This document shows, piece by piece, positions 13,399 to 22,600 of a stretch of 41,924 bases of DNA (positions within the stretch are counted from its first letter, which is position 1; each line of letters starts with the position of its first letter). A program made the translations under genes and the position numbers. This DNA comes from a virus, in IMG/VR virus record IMGVR_UViG_3300043331_000787, positions 1-41,924 of that record; one strand, 5' to 3'. Below the pieces are notes generated by a model. The model was not told the origin of the DNA. It was given only the letters and a program-made list of their open reading frames with translations, and did no database searches.

Positions 13399-13451
13399 CC
13401 CCTCGGCACGCGCCGAATAGAAACATGCAAAGATAAATGTGGAGGGATTAA

Positions 13452-13724
13452 ATGACGAAATACATCATGGTCATTCACGGCACCGATTATGACAGCTACG
13501 ACCCGCCCAAGTTTCTCAAACGGTACGACCTGGAATTTGCCAAGGGTTTCGGCATGGCGGAACTGACCAACAACAGAGCTGAGGCAATGCGGTTCGACGA
13601 TCTCGATGCGCTTCTAAACACCTGGAAGCAGATACCGGAATCGCGTCCGCTGCGCGAGGACGGCAGGCCGAATCGGCCGCTAACGGCATATGCAGTGTCT
13701 CCCGAAACGGTCGATGACGAATGA
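13452..13724 (+). CDS. Hypothetical protein, 90 aa
   Basis: A 90-residue protein starting with a beta strand (MTKYIMVIHGTDYD) and containing a helix with NRAEAMRFDDLDALLNTW in the middle. The ATG at 13452 follows a clear ggaggg site 7-12 bases upstream. It is likely a small alpha-beta fold; the family is unknown. Confidence 0.6.
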   Translation: MTKYIMVIHGTDYDSYDPPKFLKRYDLEFAKGFGMAELTNNRAEAMRFDDLDALLNTWKQIPESRPLREDGRPNRPLTAYAVSPETVDDE

Positions 13725-13748
13725 GCCAGAAGGTAAAAGGTGAACATC

Positions 13749-14279
13749 ATGAATCCACGAATCGCAAAACTTCCAACGTATAAGGGCATTCCGATTGTCT
13801 TCTTTGCTTCCATCGATAAAAATGGCGTGCCCGATTTCAAAATCACCGACGAAGATAAACGGCGACGCTGCGCTACGGAATGCCTGTGTTGGATATGTGG
13901 TGACAGTTTAACTCAGCCAATATGCTTCATCGGCGGGCCGCGTGGCTGCGAAGCCGGGCTATTCACCGATGGCCCGATGCACGAAAATTGCGCCTATGAC
14001 GCAATGGAGATGTGCCCGTGGCTCTGCGGTCGCATGGACTATGCGCAACATTTCAACCTTGACCGTCATGCCAAACCGGTAACACTTGCTACGACAGGGC
14101 GAACGCATCAAGCGCCCGACAAGGTAGGAATATATTTCTGCTATGGATTTGATGTCGTCGATATACCGCCGATGCCGCAACGTGGCTTTTTGGGATGCTG
14201 GTTGTTTAAGGCATACCGGCCAACGCGGTTAATCTGGCGAGACCGCAAGCCTCGACAGCAACCCGGCCAACACGTCTAA
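13749..14279 (+). CDS. Zinc-binding phage protein of the 'CWICG ... H..CA..A...CP' type, 176 aa
   Basis: Residues 40-95 carry CLCWICGD, then GCEAG, PMHENCAYDAMEMCPWLCG. This Cys/His arrangement matches from memory an uncharacterised family of small phage/prophage proteins with CWVCG then H..CA.YA...CPFL; zinc binding is likely and activity unknown. The start is taken as the ATG at 13749 rather than the GTG at 13740 because the aaggtaaaagg site fits it. Its 3' end overlaps the leftward sigma-like gene by 51 bases, tail to tail. Confidence 0.65.
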   Translation: MNPRIAKLPTYKGIPIVFFASIDKNGVPDFKITDEDKRRRCATECLCWICGDSLTQPICFIGGPRGCEAGLFTDGPMHENCAYDAMEMCPWLCGRMDYAQHFNLDRHAKPVTLATTGRTHQAPDKVGIYFCYGFDVVDIPPMPQRGFLGCWLFKAYRPTRLIWRDRKPRQQPGQHV

Positions 14280-15167
14280 CAAATATTCTTGGTAGTCTTC
14301 CGGATAGCTATTCTCACAAGCCCTATGTAGCCGTTCGATGTTGAGCGCGAAACGCCGCTCGGCGTCGGACTGGCCGCTTAGGGCTTTTTTTGTATCCGCC
14401 ATCTGACTGCGAATCTTTCTTATCACTTCGCCGACCGTTTTGAAGTCGTTATAGGCTCGGTCAACGCTGATGCCAAGCTTATCGGCGATTTGACGAAAAC
14501 TCATATTGTCGAAAGTCTTCATCCGGTAGGTCTTGATTTGCCGCTTTGCGATACTCACCTTTTTCCATGTTTCGCGCTTACGTTCTTTTTCGCGAAGCTT
14601 GGCCCTTGCCTGTTTTAGATTCGCGCCAAACTCCCTTTCAATTTGATCGAGCAATGCATCGCGTTGCAGTAGTGCCCGCGCGGCTTCATGCACGTCTTCG
14701 ATTGACCCGGTTGGAATAGTTTCATCGATCTGCGAGACTTCAGGGAACCGCTCGATGATCTTCTCGCGCTCTTCATCGGTCGTTGCAGCATGAATCAAAT
14801 CGTACAGGGTCCGCGTGCCCTTTAGCCCCTTGGAACGCTCCCAATGAATATGTTTTTGAATGCCGAATTTAATCAGCGGGCGAATGTATTTCACCAAGTC
14901 GCCCTTGCTTGGCTTGTAGCGTCGCAACCCCTCTAGGGCATGCTCCATGCCAGCCAGCCATGCGTCATCAATCGAATTGATATGCGTGCCCTTGGCGATT
15001 TGGTGAAACGCGCTTTGCATCGACCACTTCGACAGTTTTTCATAATGCTGATTAAACAGGTTTTTCACGCGAGGCGTATAATTGCTCGTGTAGCCGGACA
15101 CGCGCCTGCCGTTCCTAACATAATCGCCGACGCGCCTGGTTGCTTTAATCATGACTCCGATTAGCAT
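14229..15167 (-). CDS. Sigma-70-like protein, 312 aa
   Basis: Residues about 60-108 (DDAWLAGMEHALEGLRRY, then KPSKGDLVKYIRPLIKFGI) resemble sigma-70 region 2, where DL.QEG...L..A..+Y.P..G..F..Y....I..+I is the pattern. Residues 215-252 (FDNMSFRQIADKLGISVDRAY) fit the region 4 helix-turn-helix. The middle is highly charged. It may direct host RNA polymerase to phage promoters, but sequence similarity is weak, so a sigma-like or general DNA-binding protein is an alternative. The ATG at 15167 follows gaggaaatctgaca, two bases after the previous stop. It is the last gene of the leftward block and overlaps the rightward one. Confidence 0.6.
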   Translation of the reverse strand: MLIGVMIKATRRVGDYVRNGRRVSGYTSNYTPRVKNLFNQHYEKLSKWSMQSAFHQIAKGTHINSIDDAWLAGMEHALEGLRRYKPSKGDLVKYIRPLIKFGIQKHIHWERSKGLKGTRTLYDLIHAATTDEEREKIIERFPEVSQIDETIPTGSIEDVHEAARALLQRDALLDQIEREFGANLKQARAKLREKERKRETWKKVSIAKRQIKTYRMKTFDNMSFRQIADKLGISVDRAYNDFKTVGEVIRKIRSQMADTKKALSGQSDAERRFALNIERLHRACENSYPEDYQEYLLDVLAGLLSRLAVSPD

Positions 15168-15169
15168 TG

Positions 15170-15508
15170 TCAGATTTCCTCAAACACCCGAATCTCGAAG
15201 TAACCAGAATTCGGGAACGTTTGCGTCATCGCGCCAGGTTTGTTGACTTCGACCTCGGCGAAATACAGGCCGGTATCTATCACTGCCAATTCATCCACGC
15301 TCCATACTGCTCTCACCCAACCGTTAGGACCATCGACAACTTCCATCGCTTTTGACAGCTTAGTTTGATCAACGCGCGCATCGACAAGCCTAAAATACAA
15401 TATCACAGTCGCGCCGTTTGGCACCGGTTGTGGTTCGTCGTTAATATTCTTGAGTGCCACATCGAGCGCAGGATGCTCGTCGTTTTTTTTTATATAAAAA
15501 TCAGCCAT
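15170..15508 (-). CDS. Small beta-sandwich protein, probable fibre/baseplate accessory, 112 aa
   Basis: A 112-residue beta-rich protein. DFYIKKNDEHPALDVALKN, then NGATVILYFRLVD and GLYFAEVEV follow the pattern of an immunoglobulin-like or baseplate upper-protein N-terminal domain seen in phage fibre regions. The start is the ATG at 15508, which overlaps the stop of the upstream fibre gene; the longer frame to 15547 overlaps that gene with no support. It probably sits with the fibres in the virion; function by context only. Confidence 0.6.
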   Translation of the reverse strand: MADFYIKKNDEHPALDVALKNINDEPQPVPNGATVILYFRLVDARVDQTKLSKAMEVVDGPNGWVRAVWSVDELAVIDTGLYFAEVEVNKPGAMTQTFPNSGYFEIRVFEEI

Positions 15509-16649
15509 TGGTATCCACCCACGTTTCGCTATTAGTAACGACCGCAATCGTTCGCTTACTGAACGGCTTTTTGCCCACGACCGTGCTGGCTCTTAGCGTC
15601 AATGGAGCAAGCACCGTATCGACAATAGCGAATGGTCGATTGTTCGCAAAGAGAACCGCGTCTTCTAGCACCTGGCTAAGAGCACCGGCTACGACTACTT
15701 GCCCAATGCTTGCGCATACGGCATCACTGAGCGCGCGTGTGACGACACCCCCCGCAATGGCAATGGCATTAGCGTCGCAGCTTGCCACGTCGAGCGTTCG
15801 CGATAGCGTCGCGCGAATCTCCGCTGCCGCTTGGGCCGATACCGTCGCGGCATCGAGCGTTCGCGATAGAGTGCATGACACCGCCGCTCCAGCGCTGGCA
15901 ACTACTGTCGCATCGTCAAGAGTAACCGCAAGGTCGCCTAAGACCTGTTCCGTTGCTACAGTGGCGCTGCTATCAAGCGTCGCATCATCGAGAACCCTAT
16001 CGAGCTGCGCGGCAATATCGACCGTGCCCGCTGCCGTGCATATGGCGCTTTCAAGCGCTTGCGCTGCCGTGCCCTGAATCTCATTCGTCGCGCTCGATAC
16101 GAGCGTTGCATCTTCTAGCGTCCGAACAGTCTGGCCAGACACGACAACCGTGGCGCTCGCAAGCAGCGTCGCAGTTTCTAGCGTCGCAGTGACAGACCCG
16201 CGAATTTCTGCCGAATTGTCTGAGTCGAGAGTGGCGTCTTCTAGCGTTTCGTTGACACTGCCGCTGACAGCCACAGCGCCGCTTGCCACGGCTGTTGCAT
16301 TATCCAGGGTCCGACTGACTATGCCCCTAACTTCGGCCTGCGCGGTAGAAACAAGGGTTGCGTTATCAAGGGTCTTGCTGAGCGCTCCGACTCCAGCGAG
16401 CGTCGCATCCGCATCGAGAACGATGGTCGCGAGCGCTACGCTGGTAGTTCCAGAAATAGAGACCGAACCGGAAGACTGGCTGGTTGCGTCATCGAGTGTT
16501 TTGAATAGAATGCCACCGGCTTGAAGCTGGAAATAGACTTCGCCGTCTTCCAGAATGCGGTTTATCGGGTCAATGACTTTACGACCATTTTGATCATGGT
16601 CGTTGTCTATTATGAAAAGCCCCGTTGCTGTGCGGCCAGTAATAGCCAT
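15501..16649 (-). CDS. Fibre-like protein with about 13 'TLDDATL' repeats, 382 aa
   Basis: After a 45-residue N-terminal region (GRTATGLFIIDNDHDQNGRK), residues 48-340 consist of about 13 repeats of roughly 22 residues: TL(D/E)(D/N)AT, a short Ala/Ser/Val strand, then G. Repeats of this kind are typical of trimeric phage fibre shafts. The C-terminal 40 residues are unique. The same repeat occurs in the neighbouring giant protein, so the two may assemble together or have exchanged sequence. No signal peptide is seen. A virion fibre or fibre shaft is the likely role. Confidence 0.75.
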   Translation of the reverse strand: MAITGRTATGLFIIDNDHDQNGRKVIDPINRILEDGEVYFQLQAGGILFKTLDDATSQSSGSVSISGTTSVALATIVLDADATLAGVGALSKTLDNATLVSTAQAEVRGIVSRTLDNATAVASGAVAVSGSVNETLEDATLDSDNSAEIRGSVTATLETATLLASATVVVSGQTVRTLEDATLVSSATNEIQGTAAQALESAICTAAGTVDIAAQLDRVLDDATLDSSATVATEQVLGDLAVTLDDATVVASAGAAVSCTLSRTLDAATVSAQAAAEIRATLSRTLDVASCDANAIAIAGGVVTRALSDAVCASIGQVVVAGALSQVLEDAVLFANNRPFAIVDTVLAPLTLRASTVVGKKPFSKRTIAVVTNSETWVDTNG

Positions 16650-16661
16650 GTATATACAGAC

Positions 16662-19600
16662 TTATCGCGGCAAGTTGCGATTGCCCCCAATCGTTCTAAG
16701 ACCATTCCTGCGCAATGCAGAGTTGGCCCAATGGCCGGGGTCTTTAACTGGCGTCGGAGCAATGCCCGTCGCCGATACCGTCGCATCGCCAAGCGTCGCC
16801 CCTAGCGTACCAGTAATGCCGGTAATTGCAGTTGCGCTCGCAGTCGCGGCTCCGAGCGCAGCGTTCACGCCGCCGCTTATTGCCACCGTCGCCGCGCCTG
16901 TTCCAGTTAGCCCGCCAAGCGTCTTATTAACAACGCCTGATATCCCCCCAGTCCCACCAGCATCGACGTATTCGACTTCGATAGCCAGGCGAGTCACCCT
17001 CACTTGATCGCCTGTTGTCATCGATGTGGCGCGCGCGATGATTTCAAGAATTGGATTCGGGCCGGTGCCTTCCACGTCGGCTTCAATCCAGGGTAGGTTA
17101 GTAACCGGATTGAGTATAAATTCCGACGTATGATCGCAGTAGGCCGAACAGCTCGTTACAGACTGCGGCGCGCCGAAGTAGACATTAACGCCGCTTCCCA
17201 TCCATAGGCCAACGGTGAAATTATGTCCAGAGCCGCCGCCGTTTCTGAACCGTGCATGAACCTTGACCTTTGAAATCGATACCGCGCTGATATTAAACGG
17301 CTGGAACGTGAACTGCTGATTTGCAAACGAGTCGGAGCGCTGAATATAGTCGGCGTCGTCATTGGGAGTTTGATCATCGACCGCATCCCACTTGCTCGAT
17401 GCTCCAACGCCAACAGCGGTCCAGTTGTTATTAATAGAGCTGTCGCCGCTTGGAAATCTGGTCTGCGATACCGTACCCACCCCACCGCCGCCGCCGCTTG
17501 TTCCAGTTGCGCCACCAGAGTATGCATTTTCAATAAAGCGCGTACTGATTAATACGTCGTCATAGCGAACTTCAGCCGGGATGGTTATCTGCGAAGCCGT
17601 CTTCCCTGTCATGTACGGCAGAAGCCACAGCTTGCCGTATTTATTGTTCCCTGGGATTTCATTGGTTGCGTTCAGGTCGCGCGTGTAATTTACAACCGGC
17701 TCTTGCGGCACATTCTCGCGCGCCATCCAAAGGCGCGTTATGCTGGCTTTATAACACGCCACGCCCAGCGGTTGATTGTTCGGTGCTACGCAATTCGCCG
17801 CAACCTCTTGTGGTCCTAACGCAACTCCGATCTGCACCGTCATCCATTCAGGTACAAGCGGAAAACAATTTCCAAATGGCGGAAAATAGGCAATCCGGCC
17901 ACCGTTGAGCTGACCGAAGAAGCCCACGCCCCGCTGCTCATATGTGCAAAATGGATTCGGGCGCGCATTCTGCAATCTGATATCATCGCTACCAGCGCCC
18001 GGTATATTCGGGTTGTCGAACGGTGGGGTCATTCCTTCATACCACCCGCAATTATGGTAAAGGTTAACCGGTGGCGGATTTTGTTGGTGCCCTAGATAAT
18101 GGTCAAGGACTATTTCTTGCGCCGTGCATGAATCGGCACTATTCGCGCCCAAGTCGCCCGTGCCGACGCTGAAGATTTTGCCCTTGCCGTTCGGTTGAAA
18201 ATACTGGTTGATGAATTCAATTGAGGGCTTGTATCTGAACTGGACAAAGAATTCTTGCCCGCCGCCAAATTGAGTCAGTAAGTCAGCGGAGAAATTCGTG
18301 TACCACGCACCGCAACAATCGGCGACAGATTGCGACGGCACTACGAACTTTATCGACCCTATCCCGCTCGCAGCTTTCGTCGTATCGAAACTTGGACAGC
18401 TAAAACTCGCGCTGGAACCGCACGGGCCTCCATTGGCAAAGTAACCAAAATTAGTTACGGAACTTTCAGTTCCTAAATCTGCTGGAGATTCGAACCCGAA
18501 GTAGCGCACGACTCCAATCGCTTGTGCGCGTGCATTCGAATCAAATACGCCGCCGCCGTTGACATGCTTATATGCCCACATCGAGCATGCCGCGACCTGC
18601 GGCCCGCATTCCACATAGAGATGAACCCCGTGAGTCGGCAGATACCCGCCGATAATCATGGTATTCGCCCATGACGGCTTGTTGATCGAATTGGTGATCT
18701 GTTGATATTGATCGGTCGCCCAGTCGTATGTCCACAGGTCTCTTGTATCCGCCGACACTAATATAAATAGGCCGCTCACATGATCTGCTGTTGGAACGAT
18801 TGGCGTACCAACTCCACTATATGTGCTCAGCGCTGCTGGCGTGGCCGAAATTTGCGTAACGGTATTCGTAACGGCATCATACCTATACATCGCTGAGCCA
18901 ACGCCGCCAGGCCCACTGGCGTTCCGACTGCCGAAAATCAAACACTTGCATTTAGGGTTATATGGCGTCGCAAAAGTAAAAGTATTGCCATTGGTCAGGC
19001 CGGTTAAGCCGGATGCGACGGTGCTCCATGAATCGGTCGCTGGATTCCATAACTCAAGTTTGTTTTCAGCGCCGACAGTGTGAATTATGCCGCGCCCTGG
19101 AACATACTCTATACTTCCGCAACAGCCGCCACCGCCACCGCCTAATATATTTGGATCGTTTGCCGTATTGGACAGCCATTGGTTTGTGCAGGTATCAAAG
19201 CGAGACATCGACCGCGCACCCTTGGATGGCTTGCGATATAGTATCGTGCATGCATGTCCGAAATCGCCTGCCGGAATGACCGTGTGAGAGCCGTAGCCGT
19301 GATCGGTAACGCCGCCAGTAGGACATGCAAAAGGTGGATATTCAGGATTACCAGGGCCGGGTGCCGTACAGTTACTTGGCACGCCTGGCGCGTGTGGACC
19401 AACGACTTCGCTCCATGTGTTATTGGACAACGCGAATCGCACGTAACGCTGGCCGAGAGCGACAATCGAGTCCACATGATCATTGCCGATATAATGAATG
19501 ACCTGCTTTACGGGGTCGAATCCAAAATTCCAGGCATAGTTCACTGTATTTCCAGCACCGCCTCCGCTTGCTCCAACTTGGTGAAGAGGATTGGCGCTAT

Positions 19601-22600
19601 TAGGAGCTGAAATATCTGGCGCAACGCCGGTTAACTGCGACCACTCGTTTGCCCGCATGCCAGCGGCGAGCGTCGCAAGTGTTCCGGTTGCCACGCCCAC
19701 GGGATGGATGCGGAGCGCGAAGCAATCGTCGTCAATGTCATTGCAGGTAATGAATACGTCGCGGCTCTGCGAATATGTGAAGCGCTTATAGACGCCGTTC
19801 GGCGTCGCAACGGGTCCGCCTGCATAGGTATAGAGCGTGAACGTTTTCGTGTCATCGTTGTATCGATAGACCGAATCGCCGCCCTTCCATAGTACCAAGT
19901 CGCCGGACTTTGGGTCATAGGCGACGCCTGGACCAAACTCGTTGATAATGGCCGTTGCCCCTGTGACTTGTGTCGTTAGGTTTTCGGCGGTATATGCAGG
20001 GCCGACCAGTGAGTAAGCGTGCATCGTGCCATTGCCAATCATGAAAAATTTTCGTCGCACCGGGTCTATGACGCCCGTCCTACGAAAATTTGCGCCGAAA
20101 CCAGAAGCAAACGCATTGGTTCTGAGCGTTGTCCAGGTATCGGCTGTGCCGCCGTCGATGCCATCATAATTGTAGGAGCGAAATGTATTATCATCTGCGG
20201 CGGCATAAACGAGTCGCGATAGCGGGTCGTAATCCATTACCCAGGTATTGCCGCCGATGTTTGGCACGATGCTCTTTTGCGTCCATTGAAGAGTCGTAAG
20301 GTCGAGCGCCCATGCGTCTTGGTTAATCCCGCCCTGATCGCAAGAGAACGCGCCACCCTTATTGAAGAGCACATGAGCATGACCGATATAGACAATTTGG
20401 TCCTGGGTGTGGCGCGCGCTTGGCGTCCCATCTGGATATGACGCGGAACAAAGCTGAATCGGCACTGATGGATTATTCAGGCGTTGAACTATAAGACCGT
20501 CGATATCGAAAGAATATACTTCGTTACCGTGGTATCCGTTGTGGCCACCGCCCCAAATAATAATACGATTGTTGGCTTTATCGAGAACGGCGCTATTCCA
20601 GTCTTTCGTTACGGCATCGCAGCCTTCGATTCCCTGAATCGATGGATATTGAGCCGGTGGCGGACATACGGCGCGCAGCTTGGTATTTGGAATCTGATAC
20701 CATCCCATAGTGTTCGGAAGGCTCGTTGAAGTCGGCACACCGCCGCTGGCGCTCACGGATGCGCCCCCAAGGCTTTTATTTACCAGTCCGCTTATGCCGA
20801 CTGTCGCAGCGCTCGCAACTGTCGCGTCGCTGAGCGTTTGGGTCGCGGTCGCCGTAATTGCATAGCCTGTCGGCAAACACCCTGCCGAAGTGATATTAAG
20901 CCGAGAGCCGACAGTATCGCGCACGCGCCCCGTGCTGGAATCATTCACTCCGCTAACGACATTTGGCCCATATTTCATTTTGCCGGTGAGAACGTCCCAC
21001 AGCGGCAACGTGGTCTTAACTCCATCGATGATTGCATAGAGGATTTCAGCGCCAACATCAGCGCCATTTTCGCCCTTGGCTTTGAATGGGCCAGTCGTAG
21101 GAACCCATACTCTGCATGCGCCCATATTTGGGTTAACATCGCCTGGTGGATTTGGCGGAACATTGCTTAAGGTCCAGCCGCCGTTTGCGCCCTGGGTATT
21201 CCACTCCTGCGAGAATTTCAAAATTTTGGTATCCCAACCAATGGCACCACGATTGTCGAGGAAAAACCCCGAATTGGATGGACGGTCTGTCGCTATGGCA
21301 TTTTCAATGATTACGTTTGCCGAGCCGGTTGAAATAAATTCATTGTCGGCAACGATTGAGCCAGTGAGGCACGTTACGCCGCTCGCAGTCGCATGCGCGG
21401 AGCGCAAGAACAGACAGGTGCCACCTACGGGACTAATCCCGACGATATCTTTGAACGAAAAATTATTTCCTTGACCGCTGCCCGACGATGCAGCGCCACC
21501 AAAGAACCCCGATTGATTTTCAAGCGATACCGATGCTTCAACGGCATTGCCATTACCCCAGCCGGTAAAGCCGAACCCCGACAGACCTTCGGCAATCGAG
21601 TTTTCGATTCTCGAATTATTCCCATCGTAGAATACGAACCCATCGGGCGGGCCGCATGTCGGAGAACAATTACTGGCTACGGATTGGCTGGCATAAACTC
21701 GCCTAAACGTAACGTTCGAAGTGCCCGATTCGAAAGCGCTCACATGGTTTCTGTGCGAACGTAGTACATCAACGTCTTCTACCAATATGTCAGAGACAGC
21801 CGAGCTGACCCCTCCGATTCGTAGCGGCTGATTGTTCCCAAAGGTATTAACATCGGCGACAATTAGTTGTCGCAGTATAATATTTCTGGCAGCCCCTTCG
21901 ACGGTTAGGTTCGACGCTCCTGAACCTGTATATGCGGCATTATTGGCATTCCTGACAATGATATTATCAACGACCCACCATGCTATGTCCCGCAACTCTA
22001 AGACATTGCCCGCCAAGCCGTTGCCCTGAAATACTACGCACGTTGCGACGCTTACGCATGTGCTTGGATTCTCGGCGGTAAGCCTGATAGGTGCATTTGC
22101 GGTTCCGCTTTTGACCCCATCGGCGCTGCGCAGCAATAATACGCTGCCGCTCGCATTGTAGGTTCCTTTCTTTGCGATGATGGTATCGCCGCGCGATGCG
22201 CAGAGCCGTGCTTGAGCTGGCGTTCGATATTGACCTGGGTCATTGGCCCCGCTTGCCAGCGCGCAGGTTGCGGCACCGCCGCTAGGTGACATCCAATAAG
22301 TAACCGGGATTTCGATAGCGCCTATTTCTGGTAAATTCGCCGAGAACGGAAGCAGGCTAACAATCGTGCCTTGATTGATCAGAGAAGCGGCGACTGGAGT
22401 AAAATCGCCAGCAGCGGCATTGGCTATATCGGACGCATTGCTGCTTAAAATATTGGTCGCTTGAACTGTACCGGTGCCGCTATTGGTTATTATGTTGTTT
22501 GAATTGAGCAGGCAGAGGTTATTGATTATCTCCGCGTTATCTGTGCTGGCATGCTTGTTCCAGATGCATCGCCCCGTATTGTTATAAAGCGTGTTGCTAT

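Noticed and set aside
13403-13416. Hairpin tcggc/gccga between two rightward genes
   Set aside because: Only five base pairs and no T-run follows; too weak to call a terminator.
15454-17007. Several rightward ORFs opposite the TLDDATL fibre and the end of the giant protein
   Set aside because: They mirror the repetitive codons of the leftward fibre genes and are Ala/Ser/Val-rich mirror images; no initiation signals were found.
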